A stretch of 22,669 bases of DNA. Source: SAR86 cluster bacterium. GTDB lineage: Bacteria > Pseudomonadota > Gammaproteobacteria > Pseudomonadales > Azotimanducaceae. The DNA is taken from assembly GCA_013204195.1 (NCBI GenBank), contig JABMOJ010000065.1, positions 1 through 22,669 on the forward strand, read 5' to 3'. Below, in pieces: positions 15,167-22,669 of this stretch. The number at the start of each line of letters is the position of its first letter. The first letter of the stretch is position 1. Under the pieces are notes generated by a model. The model saw only the letters and a list, made by a program, of their open reading frames with translations. It was not told the DNA's origin and did not search any database. Made by a program: the position numbers and the translations under genes.

Positions 15167-15943
15167 TTACTCGCTCAAAACAGACGGCAGTGCCGCATGT
15201 AAGCGCTGCCGGACCGCCTCATACAGACAAATGCCCGTCGCCACGGAAACATTAAAACCCAAGTTCACGTAGGGCATAGGGATATTGACGAGATAATCAC
15301 AGGCCTTGGTTGTTCGATCACGCATCCCGCGCTCCTCGGAACCCATGACAATCGCCACATTACCGCTCAGATCTACTTGCTCTATCGCCTGATCGGCTTC
15401 CAGTAACGTCCCGACGATCCAGATACCTCGTTGCTTGAGCTGCTCAATACAGCGGACCAGATTCACTACCTGCACCACTGGCACGATAGAGGCCCCACCC
15501 GAGGCGGTTTTGGCAGCCGCGGCATTCAACGGCGCGCTATTGTCTTTCGGCACTATCACGCAATGTACGCCCAACGTCGCGGCGCTACGCAGGCAGGCGC
15601 CAAAATTTCGCGGATCAGTCACTCCATCCAAGACCAAGAGCAACAACCCTTCCGTATTGGCCTCGAGAATCTGGTCCAAGGCTTTCTCACCAAGCATCAC
15701 CATTGGCGCCACGGTCAGTGCGACGCCTTGATGACTGATACTGGTCATTTCATCTAACGCTCTGTCAGCAACCCGCTGTACCGGTATTGCAGCGGACTCC
15801 GCCAGCTCGACCAAAGCCTCGACCCGTCGAGACAAAGGACCTTCACGTACCGTGAGGGTATGCACCCCCTGCTTGCCTGCCAGCAACCGGCTTTCCACAG
15901 AATTAATGCCGAACAGAACATCTGTAACCGCAGCATCTTTCAT
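15167..15943 (-). CDS. rlmB: 23S rRNA (guanosine-2'-O-)-methyltransferase RlmB
   Basis: RlmB methylates the ribose of G2251 in the 23S P-loop using S-adenosylmethionine. The 258-residue SPOUT protein has the N-terminal L30e-like substrate-binding domain (about 7-80). The knotted catalytic domain has motif 1 LDGVTDPRNFGACLRSAATLGV (105-126) and motif 2 IVMGSEERGM (198-207). Motif 3 reads IPMPYVNLGFNVSVATG (221-237). In the E. coli enzyme the last motif reads GSVSSLNVS; here the Ser-Leu before the Asn is Gly-Phe, though the Asn is kept. The start ATG 15943 overlaps the rnr stop (ATGA), so translation is coupled. Confidence 0.93.
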   Translation of the reverse strand: MKDAAVTDVLFGINSVESRLLAGKQGVHTLTVREGPLSRRVEALVELAESAAIPVQRVADRALDEMTSISHQGVALTVAPMVMLGEKALDQILEANTEGLLLLVLDGVTDPRNFGACLRSAATLGVHCVIVPKDNSAPLNAAAAKTASGGASIVPVVQVVNLVRCIEQLKQRGIWIVGTLLEADQAIEQVDLSGNVAIVMGSEERGMRDRTTKACDYLVNIPMPYVNLGFNVSVATGICLYEAVRQRLHAALPSVLSE

Positions 15944-18417
15944 TTGCGCCGCCTGCGCTTAGGCGCGTCGACTTTTTCAACGGCGCTGACATCAGACGGC
16001 GCCTTGGGCTTGGGCTTGGGCTTGGGATTGGCCTTGGGCTTTGATTTAGACTTCGGCTGGTCATTCGCCTGAACTTTGGCTTTAGCTTTAGCTTTGGCCT
16101 TGGCTTTTGGTCGAGGCTTGCCGTCATGTTTTGAGCCAGACTTAGCGTTCGTTTTCGACCTAGACCCGGCTCCGCCCTTGACCACATTTTTGTGGGCCTT
16201 ACGGCGACTAGTCAGCGGCTCATGGGATATCAGCTCAAAATCCATTTTACGTTCTGTCACATTGACTCGGGCAACTTCGACACTGACGGTATCGCCCATC
16301 CCATAGGTCACCCCGGTTCGCTCACCCACGAGCGTCTGGCTCTGCTGATCAAATTGGTAGTAGTCGCCAGCCAGCGTGCTGACATGGACCAGGCCTTCCA
16401 CAAAAACGTCCACCAACTCAACAAAAAAACCAAACTTGGCGACGCCAATGATAACGCCGTCATGAATATCGCCAACACGATCACTCATGTAGTCGCACTT
16501 AATCCACTCCAACACTTCATAAACCGCCGCATCCGCACGGCGCTCCACCAAAGACGTATGTTCACCCAGCGCCATTACCTCTAGGGCCTCATAGGGGTAG
16601 TAGCTGGCCTTAGCCGGCTTGCCGAAGCGCAAGATCCAATCACTCAGTGTTGGGCCGTGAATCACGCTCTTGATGAGGCGATGCATCAGCAAGTCAGGGT
16701 AACGTCGGATCGGCGAGGTGAAATGCGCGTATTCCTTATAGCCCAGACCAAAGTGACCCTTGTTTTCAGGCTGGTAAACGGCCTGATTCATGGAGCGCAA
16801 CAAAGCCATCTGTAACACGTGGCTATTCTTCTTCTCCCGCAATTGACTGATCACCTGTTGGTAATCGCGGGTTGTGGGGTTCTCGCTATCTTCCATGGTG
16901 ACATTGAAGCGACCCAGAAAACCACGCAACAACTCTACTTTTTCGGCAGTGGGCGGCTCATGAACTCGAAACAGCCCCGGCTTGCCGTGCTTCACAATAA
17001 ATTGCGCGGCACAAACGTTGGCGCAAAGCATGCACTCTTCGATGATGCGATGGGCGATATTTCGGCTACGAGGTGAAATGGAGCTGACACTACCCTTCTC
17101 ATCAAAGAAAAATTGCAACTCTGTGGATTCGAACTCAAGGGCACCGCGCTCGTGGCGCTTCTCCATCAAGACATCAAATAAATCGCGCAAATCCAGCAGC
17201 TTCGGGATCAACTCTGGATGATCGAAGGCCTCTGAGGGCGAATTGATCAGACCGGCGACATCGGTATAGGTCAGACGCGCGGCTGAACGGATCACTGCCT
17301 CATAAAATTTGTACGCTGTGACCCGCCCTTTGGCGGAGATCTGCATATCGCAGACTATAACCAGTCGGTCAACATAGGGATTGAGTGAACACAGGCCATT
17401 CGACAGCTTTTCTGGCAGCATCGGCACCACATATTGCGGGAAATACACCGAGGTACCACGAGCAAATGCCGCCTGATCCAGCGCCGAACCTACTTCCACG
17501 TAGTGCGCCACATCGGCGATCGCCACCCGCAATTGCCAGCCACCTCGAGATTTCGGCTCACAGAGCACCGCATCGTCGAAGTCTCGCGCATCTTCACCAT
17601 CAATGGTCACAAACGGCAGTTCGCGCAGATCCTGACGACCCACCAGATCCTTTTCTCTGACTTGGCTTGGCATGCGATCCACCAAGGCGTCTACTTCTTC
17701 AGTCCAATCAACGGGTATGTCGTGGTTCCGCAAGGCAATACCCACTTCCATATCTGGCGTCAGCTGCTCACCCAGGACTTCAACAATTTCAGCGGTCACA
17801 TGGCCATGACCTTTGGGGTGCTCAAGCACCTTGACGACAACGATCTGACCTTCTGGCTGCTGATCAACTTTGACCGCCGGCAGTAGAATATCGAAATTAA
17901 TACGATTATTTAGGGGGTCAACAAAACATAAGGCCCCTTCGTGGAATACCCGCCCCACGAGCTGATCGGTATTACGCTGGACAACTTCAACAATATCGCC
18001 CTGCAGGCGGCCGCGCCGATCCTTGCCGCCGACTCGAACCTGAGCAATATCACCATGGAAGACCTTGTGCATTTGCCGCTCGGAGAGAAACACGTCCTCT
18101 TCGCCCTTCGGCGTGACAAGAAAGCCATAGCCATCAGAATGAGCGGAGATTTTACCGGTAATCAACTCCATCTTACTGGCGATGGCGAAGATATTGCGCC
18201 GGTCAAACACCAGCTGACCATCTCGGACCATGGCCCGAAGCCGATTTTGCAAGGCGTCCCGCTGGCTTTCAGCTTCTAGAGCCAGTGTTTTCGCCAGTTC
18301 TTTAAAGCCCATGGGCTCACCGGCTTGCTCCATGCAGGCGAGAATATGCTCTCGACTGGCGATGGGTTCAGCGTAGTTTCGCGCTTCGCGATGTTGAAAT
18401 GGATCTTTTTTCATCAT
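15940..18417 (-). CDS. rnr: ribonuclease R
   Basis: A processive 3'-5' exoribonuclease that degrades structured RNA. The 825-residue protein has an N-terminal winged-helix domain (about 22-85) and two cold-shock domains (about 88-245). The RNB catalytic domain (about 260-600) has the metal-binding aspartates in TIDGEDARDFDDAV (Asp273, 279, 281, 282). An S1 domain (about 655-740, GVIIGVAKFGFFVELVDVFVEGLVHVSTL) follows. The last ~80 residues are a disordered basic tail of Lys-Ala and Lys-Pro repeats ending PKRRRRK. Tails of this kind help RNase R bind structured RNA and ribosomes. The start is ATG 18417, with a second ATG next to it; the Shine-Dalgarno is weak. It overlaps rlmB by 4 nt. Confidence 0.96.
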   Translation of the reverse strand: MMKKDPFQHREARNYAEPIASREHILACMEQAGEPMGFKELAKTLALEAESQRDALQNRLRAMVRDGQLVFDRRNIFAIASKMELITGKISAHSDGYGFLVTPKGEEDVFLSERQMHKVFHGDIAQVRVGGKDRRGRLQGDIVEVVQRNTDQLVGRVFHEGALCFVDPLNNRINFDILLPAVKVDQQPEGQIVVVKVLEHPKGHGHVTAEIVEVLGEQLTPDMEVGIALRNHDIPVDWTEEVDALVDRMPSQVREKDLVGRQDLRELPFVTIDGEDARDFDDAVLCEPKSRGGWQLRVAIADVAHYVEVGSALDQAAFARGTSVYFPQYVVPMLPEKLSNGLCSLNPYVDRLVIVCDMQISAKGRVTAYKFYEAVIRSAARLTYTDVAGLINSPSEAFDHPELIPKLLDLRDLFDVLMEKRHERGALEFESTELQFFFDEKGSVSSISPRSRNIAHRIIEECMLCANVCAAQFIVKHGKPGLFRVHEPPTAEKVELLRGFLGRFNVTMEDSENPTTRDYQQVISQLREKKNSHVLQMALLRSMNQAVYQPENKGHFGLGYKEYAHFTSPIRRYPDLLMHRLIKSVIHGPTLSDWILRFGKPAKASYYPYEALEVMALGEHTSLVERRADAAVYEVLEWIKCDYMSDRVGDIHDGVIIGVAKFGFFVELVDVFVEGLVHVSTLAGDYYQFDQQSQTLVGERTGVTYGMGDTVSVEVARVNVTERKMDFELISHEPLTSRRKAHKNVVKGGAGSRSKTNAKSGSKHDGKPRPKAKAKAKAKAKVQANDQPKSKSKPKANPKPKPKPKAPSDVSAVEKVDAPKRRRRK
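16003..16038 (-). repeat. hexanucleotide repeat encoding Pro-Lys run of RNase R
   Basis: Four perfect CTTGGG units (16003-16026, plus strand), then ATTGGC and another CTTGGG. On the coding strand these give alternating Pro-Lys. Gain or loss of units would keep the reading frame. Confidence 0.9.
16073..16108 (-). repeat. hexanucleotide repeat encoding Lys-Ala run of RNase R
   Basis: Six near-identical hexamers of GCTTTA/GCTTTG type on the plus strand, encoding alternating Lys-Ala on the minus strand. Synonymous changes between units suggest an older array than the CTTGGG run. Confidence 0.85.
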
Positions 18418-18434
18418 TCAATACCAGAGTATGA

Positions 18435-18463
18435 TTGACAGCAATGATAGGCCTTAGTAATCT
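18435..18463 (+). promoter_or_regulatory. promoter of tRNA-Leu
   Basis: A perfect TTGACA -35 and a weak TAATCT -10 (three of six) with a 17-nt spacer. A GC-rich TCCGCGCC discriminator follows, as is typical of stringently controlled stable-RNA promoters. The -10 ends 13 nt before the mature tRNA. Confidence 0.55.
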
Positions 18464-18476
18464 TCCGCGCCTCATT

Positions 18477-18563
18477 GCCGAGGTGGTGAAATTGGTAGAC
18501 ACGCTAGCTTCAGGTGCTAGTGCTCGCAAGGGCGTGGAGGTTCAAGTCCTCTCCTCGGCACCA
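18477..18563 (+). tRNA. tRNA-Leu (anticodon CAG)
   Basis: An 87-nt class II tRNA. The acceptor stem GCCGAGG pairs with CCTCGGC, followed by discriminator A and an encoded CCA. The anticodon stem CTAGC/GCTAG encloses the loop TTCAGGT, giving anticodon CAG, which reads CUG. A long variable arm (GCTCGCAAGGGC region) and the T arm with GGTTCAAGTCC follow. It strongly resembles the E. coli CAG leucine tRNA. It lies divergent from rnr, a position shared with Pseudomonas relatives. Confidence 0.97.
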
Positions 18564-18590
18564 TAATTCCCTAGGGACTTATGGTTTTTT
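18561..18590 (+). terminator. intrinsic terminator of tRNA-Leu
   Basis: CCATAA (18561-18566) pairs with TTATGG (18579-18584). After a T/C mismatch TCC pairs with GGA around a CTAG loop, and a run of six T follows immediately. The 5' arm begins with the CCA of the tRNA itself. Confidence 0.85.
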
Positions 18591-18630
18591 ATCCGTAGTA
18601 CCCAGCTGCCACGGTGCCTTTAGTCGTTAT

Positions 18631-18656
18631 GGGTCGGTAGCGCTTCGCTATAACCC
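18631..18656 (+). other. hairpin in tRNA-PhyH spacer
   Basis: GGGT/ACCC outer arms and TAGCG/CGCTA inner arms enclose a CTT loop, with a small internal loop between the arms. A pyrimidine-rich stretch but no T-run follows. Its role is unclear. Confidence 0.4.
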
Positions 18657-18699
18657 TCTCTTAGTAATCTGTCTTAATATTCAGCAGTAACAGTCTATC

Positions 18700-18738
18700 G
18701 TGATCATCTGTTGTGATCATCTGTCGTGAAAATCTGTG
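18700..18738 (+). repeat. three 13-bp direct repeats
   Basis: GTGATCATCTGTT, GTGATCATCTGTC and GTGAAAATCTGTG lie head to tail. The first two contain the palindrome TGATCA. The phase is 13 bp, as in the alr repeat, but the sequence is different. Confidence 0.85.
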
Positions 18739-18756
18739 CCAGCATTTTCCTGGCAC
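18736..18756 (+). other. 7-bp stem-loop between the two repeat arrays
   Basis: GTGCCAG and CTGGCAC form a perfect stem around a 7-nt loop (CATTTTC). No T-run follows. Confidence 0.5.
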
Positions 18757-18766
18757 CGCCACTTTA

Positions 18767-18830
18767 CCGATACAGGCACTTTGCCGATACAGGCACTTTG
18801 CCGACACACGCTCTTCGCCGACAGGCGAGG
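18767..18830 (+). repeat. 17-bp direct repeats, about 3.5 copies
   Basis: CCGATACAGGCACTTTG occurs twice without a change (18767-18783, 18784-18800). A diverged third unit CCGACACACGCTCTTCG and a partial fourth starting CCGACAGGC follow. The upstream CCACTTTA looks like the tail of an earlier unit. Confidence 0.85.
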
Positions 18831-18896
18831 CCGACCTGACAAGCCCACTCAACAAGGCTCGCTATTATCTTACTATTGGCGAGCTCATCAATTGAC

Positions 18897-18926
18897 TTGA
18901 CGTGCCCTTTTGGTGCGCATGATACT
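18897..18926 (+). promoter_or_regulatory. candidate promoter of PhyH-family gene
   Basis: TTGACG (five of six) and GATACT (four of six) are separated by 18 nt, about 90 nt upstream of the ATG at 19017. Confidence 0.4.
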
Positions 18927-19016
18927 GAGTAACCACCAGATTGTCGCCTGGTCAGCCGGCCTAATCCGTGATTTGACCCGGACCGCAGCCAATTTACCCT
19001 AACGAGGCCGCTAAAA

Positions 19017-19994
19017 ATGCCCATAAAGCTCCAACAACAGGAAAACCTTGCCGGCGATAACAGCCATGCGGCCCAAGGGTTTGGCCGTATCAGCAAAACA
19101 CCACCGCCAGCCTTTAACCCGCAAAACGAACAACAAGCAGCCTGTACTTATTTCGCCGACAACGGGTTCGTGGTCTTAAGAGACTGCTTAAGCACCGCCG
19201 ATTTGAGCTTTCTCAACCAGTTTTTCAACCACACCCAACAAACAAAACCAGATGCTTGGGGATTAGGCGAAAGACGTAAACCCCATCATCGCAATCAGGG
19301 TCTGATTTTCTCGCAGCCACTGCTGGACCATCCAGAGCTCGACCGCTTCACTCGCCATCCAGGTGCCTTCCCGGTCGTCTCAAGCTTGCTTGGTGGCGAG
19401 CAACAGGCGCGCTTCAGCGAGTTCAACTTCAGAGAGACTCCTTTGAACGCCGGCGTCGGCACCATGAATTTTCATCACGACGAGGCTCTCGCAGACCGCT
19501 TGGTGCGCCGCCCGTATATGCCTTGCGACTGGTTATGCGCCATCCACTATCTCACCGACGTGGAACCCGGCACGCCTTCTTTTTGTGTCGTGCCGCGCAG
19601 CAACCGGTTTGAAACCCTGAAGGAAGCCTTTGCGGAGCTTGGCGAAGACTACACAGAGATCCCGCTGTATGGCACCGCTGGCACCTGCATCTTGTATGAC
19701 ACTGCGACCTTTCATACCCGTCTGGATGGTGATGGCATCAGATCACGTCGAACCTGGCACCAGTATTATGCCCGCGGTGGCTGGCTACCCAGCGCTCTGC
19801 CCACCACCAACAAATATATTCGGGCACCCTCACCACCTCTGACCAATTGGAATCTTTTTCCCGAGCGGCTCGCACTGCACCCAGACGCTGGTACTCGGCG
19901 ATTTTTCTCTCACTGGAACACCGCCCAAGGCGAGTGGGTCGCCTCGGGCTTTGACCCGATGCTGCGCAAGTCCATGCCCCGGGGTGAACAGTAA
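19017..19994 (+). CDS. phytanoyl-CoA dioxygenase (PhyH) family Fe(II)/2-oxoglutarate oxygenase
   Basis: A 325-residue cytosolic oxygenase of the PhyH family. The iron-binding triad is visible as His153-x-Asp155 (NFHHDEA) and His233 (TFHTRLD). Arg244/Arg245 (SRRTWHQYY) are positioned to bind 2-oxoglutarate. The N-terminal region FADNGFVVLRDCLSTADLSFLNQFF is the usual entry to the double-stranded beta-helix. Such enzymes hydroxylate lipids, small metabolites or secondary-metabolite intermediates; the substrate cannot be inferred and no pathway genes are beside it. The start is ATG 19017 with GAGG about 10 nt upstream. It is monocistronic and on the opposite strand to its neighbours. It occupies the tRNA-Leu to purA interval, which is usually empty in relatives, so it is probably an accessory insertion. 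Confidence 0.85.
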   Translation: MPIKLQQQENLAGDNSHAAQGFGRISKTPPPAFNPQNEQQAACTYFADNGFVVLRDCLSTADLSFLNQFFNHTQQTKPDAWGLGERRKPHHRNQGLIFSQPLLDHPELDRFTRHPGAFPVVSSLLGGEQQARFSEFNFRETPLNAGVGTMNFHHDEALADRLVRRPYMPCDWLCAIHYLTDVEPGTPSFCVVPRSNRFETLKEAFAELGEDYTEIPLYGTAGTCILYDTATFHTRLDGDGIRSRRTWHQYYARGGWLPSALPTTNKYIRAPSPPLTNWNLFPERLALHPDAGTRRFFSHWNTAQGEWVASGFDPMLRKSMPRGEQ

Positions 19995-20011
19995 CCGCAT
20001 TGATACGGACC

Positions 20012-20041
20012 GACGGCGCTGCAACGAACCCAGCAGCCGTC
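20012..20041. terminator. convergent inverted repeat between PhyH gene and purA
   Basis: GACG-GC-GCTGC and GCAGC-CGTC form a 9-bp stem with a 2-nt bulge and a 10-nt loop in the 49-bp convergent spacer. There is no T-run on either side, so it is only a possible bidirectional terminator. Confidence 0.3.
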
Positions 20042-20043
20042 CG

Positions 20044-21306
<1,263 letters not shown>

Positions 21307-21326
21307 TCATTACTCTGTCGATCTTG

Positions 21327-22499
21327 CTAGTGAGTTTTGGTGAGCTGCCACTCACCATCGTATTGGTTCAAACTAAAATCGTGAGGCACTGTCTGTTTGC
21401 CTGACTCAAGCACAATATAGCCCGCTGTGCGTAGCTCACGAATCTTCTCCCAACGGGGCAGGTCATCAATCCCCGCGCCCGGTTCTGCGATCACAACCGG
21501 GCGCTTGGCCTCAGTGGTCGTCGAAAATTTTGCCAGGGTCTTCACGTCTACATCGAAACCGGTGGCACCACGATCACGACCAAAGACACTACCGATACTA
21601 TCGTAGCGACCACCTTGCGCGACTCGGCGCCGAGCTTCACCCAGATACGCGGCGAAGACGATACCCGTATGGTAGTTATAACCACGTAGTTCGCTCAAGT
21701 CATAATAAATTTGAATCCCGCTGAACCGCGACTCAACACCTCGAGCGACCTCCCCGAGACTCGCCAAGCGCTGCATAATCTGCGGATAACCGCCGAAGAC
21801 GGCCTCAGCTCGAGCAAGCACCCCTGAGTTACCGCAAAGACCCGGTAATTCAAGTATGATTTGCTTGTGACCGGCATCCAAATCCAGTTCCTGGACGCAA
21901 GTTTCGAGCTCAACCATCGCCTTTTTTTGGATCAGCGCAAAGAGCTTCTCTTCTGTCTCAGGGGAGATTTTAAACTGCTGAACCAGCAGCCTGAAAATAC
22001 CGACATCACCTAATTCTATCACCACCGACGGCATACCCAGACCATGCAGGGACTCGACCATTAGGCTCACAATCTCCAGATCAGCGGGACTCCCCGAGTC
22101 ACCGAACAACTCGGCACCGACATGCAATGGCGCCCGTGAGGCGAGCATATTGTTCGCCTGAGCGTGCAATACGGTGCCGGCGTAACAAAATCGTGCCACA
22201 CCTTTTTTGTTCTGACTATGCGCGTCGATTCGAGCAACCTGGGGCGTAATATCCGCGCGAATACCCATCATTCGCCCAGACATCTGATCCGTGATTTTGA
22301 AGGTCTTGAGATCCAGGTCACGGCCTGTGCCCGTGAGCAATGACTCCAGAAACTCCACCATCGGCGGAATCACATAGTCATAGCCCCAGACAGCAAAGAT
22401 ATCGAGCAGCCGGCGCCGAACGCGCTCAAGGTTCAAGGCCTCGGGCGGCAGTACCTCATCGATACCGTCAGGTAGCAACCAACGGTCACTAATATTCAT
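21327..22499 (-). CDS. hisZ: ATP phosphoribosyltransferase regulatory subunit HisZ
   Basis: HisZ is a histidyl-tRNA-synthetase-like protein that pairs with short-form HisG to form the first enzyme of histidine biosynthesis. The 390-residue protein begins ISDRWLLPDGIDEVLPPEA. It carries class II synthetase-like motifs (GYDYVIPPMVEFLESLLTG, MMGIRADITPQVARI) and the GRYDSIGSVFGRDRGATGFDVD segment. It lacks the C-terminal anticodon-binding domain of true HisRS. The hisZ-purA linkage supports HisZ over HisS. The start ATG 22499 has a strong GAGGTG. Confidence 0.95.
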   Translation of the reverse strand: MNISDRWLLPDGIDEVLPPEALNLERVRRRLLDIFAVWGYDYVIPPMVEFLESLLTGTGRDLDLKTFKITDQMSGRMMGIRADITPQVARIDAHSQNKKGVARFCYAGTVLHAQANNMLASRAPLHVGAELFGDSGSPADLEIVSLMVESLHGLGMPSVVIELGDVGIFRLLVQQFKISPETEEKLFALIQKKAMVELETCVQELDLDAGHKQIILELPGLCGNSGVLARAEAVFGGYPQIMQRLASLGEVARGVESRFSGIQIYYDLSELRGYNYHTGIVFAAYLGEARRRVAQGGRYDSIGSVFGRDRGATGFDVDVKTLAKFSTTTEAKRPVVIAEPGAGIDDLPRWEKIRELRTAGYIVLESGKQTVPHDFSLNQYDGEWQLTKTH

Positions 22500-22521
22500 C
22501 TTTCACCTCTACAAAAAATAT

Positions 22522-22669
22522 CTAATTGATCAGGTACAACAGCGTCGTACCGATCAACATGCTGCCAAGACCCATCAGACGCATCGCTCGGTCATCAATG
22601 GTCGCCAGCACCGCAACCAACGCTTTCCAACGCTTCGGATAAAGAAACGGTATGACACCCTCTATCACC
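22522..22669 (-). CDS. DUF2065 (YjeT-like) small membrane protein, C-terminal part
   Basis: The minus-strand frame ending at TAG 22524-22522 encodes about 48 residues. It includes IEGVIPFLYPKRWK, LATIDDRAMRLMGLGSM and a final hydrophobic helix LIGTTLLYLIN. This is the characteristic end of the ~60-residue DUF2065 protein normally found between hflC and hisZ. The N-terminal ten or so residues lie beyond the window edge. Function is unknown; it is a predicted inner-membrane protein, probably cotranscribed with hflK-hflC upstream and hisZ-purA downstream. Confidence 0.85.
   Translation of the reverse strand, partial: VIEGVIPFLYPKRWKALVAVLATIDDRAMRLMGLGSMLIGTTLLYLIN

Larger units (their letters stand above)
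18591..19016 (+). other. 426-bp repeat-rich spacer between tRNA-Leu and the PhyH gene
   Basis: No credible gene is seen. The spacer holds, in order, a hairpin, three 13-bp direct repeats, a 7-bp stem-loop, about 3.5 copies of a 17-bp direct repeat and a candidate promoter for the downstream gene. Frames that cross it on either strand (for example 18713-18895 + and 18764-19096 -) are built from repeat sequence and match no family that I know. No integrase or tRNA-derived att duplicate is visible. Confidence 0.6.

Noticed and set aside
15860..16306. Plus-strand frames with Leu-Gly and Ala-Leu repeats
   Set aside because: They are the reverse reading of the RNase R hexamer repeats and not a membrane or repeat protein.
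17434..17886. 150-codon plus-strand frame and others inside rnr
   Set aside because: They are antisense to the RNase R catalytic and cold-shock domains and show no recognisable motif.
18700..18830. CRISPR or plasmid-type iteron origin
   Set aside because: The repeats are contiguous without unique spacers and there is no replication initiator gene nearby.
18764..19096. 110-codon minus-strand frame overlapping the PhyH start
   Set aside because: It is built largely from the 17-bp repeats and spacer, is antisense to the oxygenase N-terminus, and has no plausible ribosome site or family.
21327..22499. Histidyl-tRNA synthetase (hisS)
   Set aside because: It lacks the C-terminal anticodon-binding domain, and the hisZ-purA linkage fits HisZ.

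Overview
The window comes from a gammaproteobacterium of moderate GC (roughly 53% by eye). Both gene blocks follow the Pseudomonas/Cellvibrio-type order. From memory of P. aeruginosa, the first resembles dxs...ribA...pgpA-thiL-nusB-ribH...ribD-nrdR. The second resembles alr-dnaB-rplI-(DUF2232)-rpsR-rpsF-rlmB-rnr-tRNA-Leu-purA-hisZ-(DUF2065)-hflC. Almost everything is core housekeeping. The unusual material lies between genes and at the left end.

Left end (1-1590): about 270 bases of AT-rich sequence (near 38% GC) encode the C-terminal part of a dihydrofolate reductase. They join abruptly, within a short stretch that reads plausibly in both genes, to the last third of dxs (MEP isoprenoid pathway). 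A small VOC/glyoxalase-fold gene and about 260 bases with no convincing gene follow.

Riboflavin/nrdR block (1591-7052, all minus strand, transcribed right to left): nrdR, ribD, ribH, nusB, thiL, pgpA, a retropepsin-like aspartic protease, then ribA behind its own apparent promoter. Genes are separated by a few to a few tens of bases or overlap (ribH/nusB share GTGA). The riboflavin synthase (ribE/ribC) and ribBA/ribB genes usually found between ribD and ribH are absent; only 35 bp separate ribD and ribH.

Middle (7053-12857): ettA (ABC-F translation factor) is divergent from nrdR and convergent with radA. On the minus strand dnaB, alr and radA follow one another. The dnaB-alr junction is a seven-copy 13-bp tandem repeat. 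It supplies the dnaB stop codon, the alr start codon and several overlapping mini-ORFs between them.

Ribosomal protein block (12925-18417, minus): rnr and rlmB overlap by 4 nt. Then rpsF-rpsR-DUF2232-rplI follow behind a good promoter and a leader hairpin that looks like the S6:S18 autoregulatory element. A three-tier nested inverted repeat lies just after rplI. RNase R ends in a long Lys/Pro/Ala tail encoded by hexanucleotide repeats.

Right end (18435-22669): tRNA-Leu(CAG), with its own promoter and an intrinsic terminator whose stem starts in the tRNA CCA end, is followed by a 426-bp repeat-rich spacer. A phytanoyl-CoA-dioxygenase-family gene then sits where purA would normally follow directly. 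purA and hisZ come next on the minus strand, then the C-terminal end of a DUF2065 (YjeT-like) protein. No CRISPR array, transposase, integrase, phage or recognisable defence system is visible.
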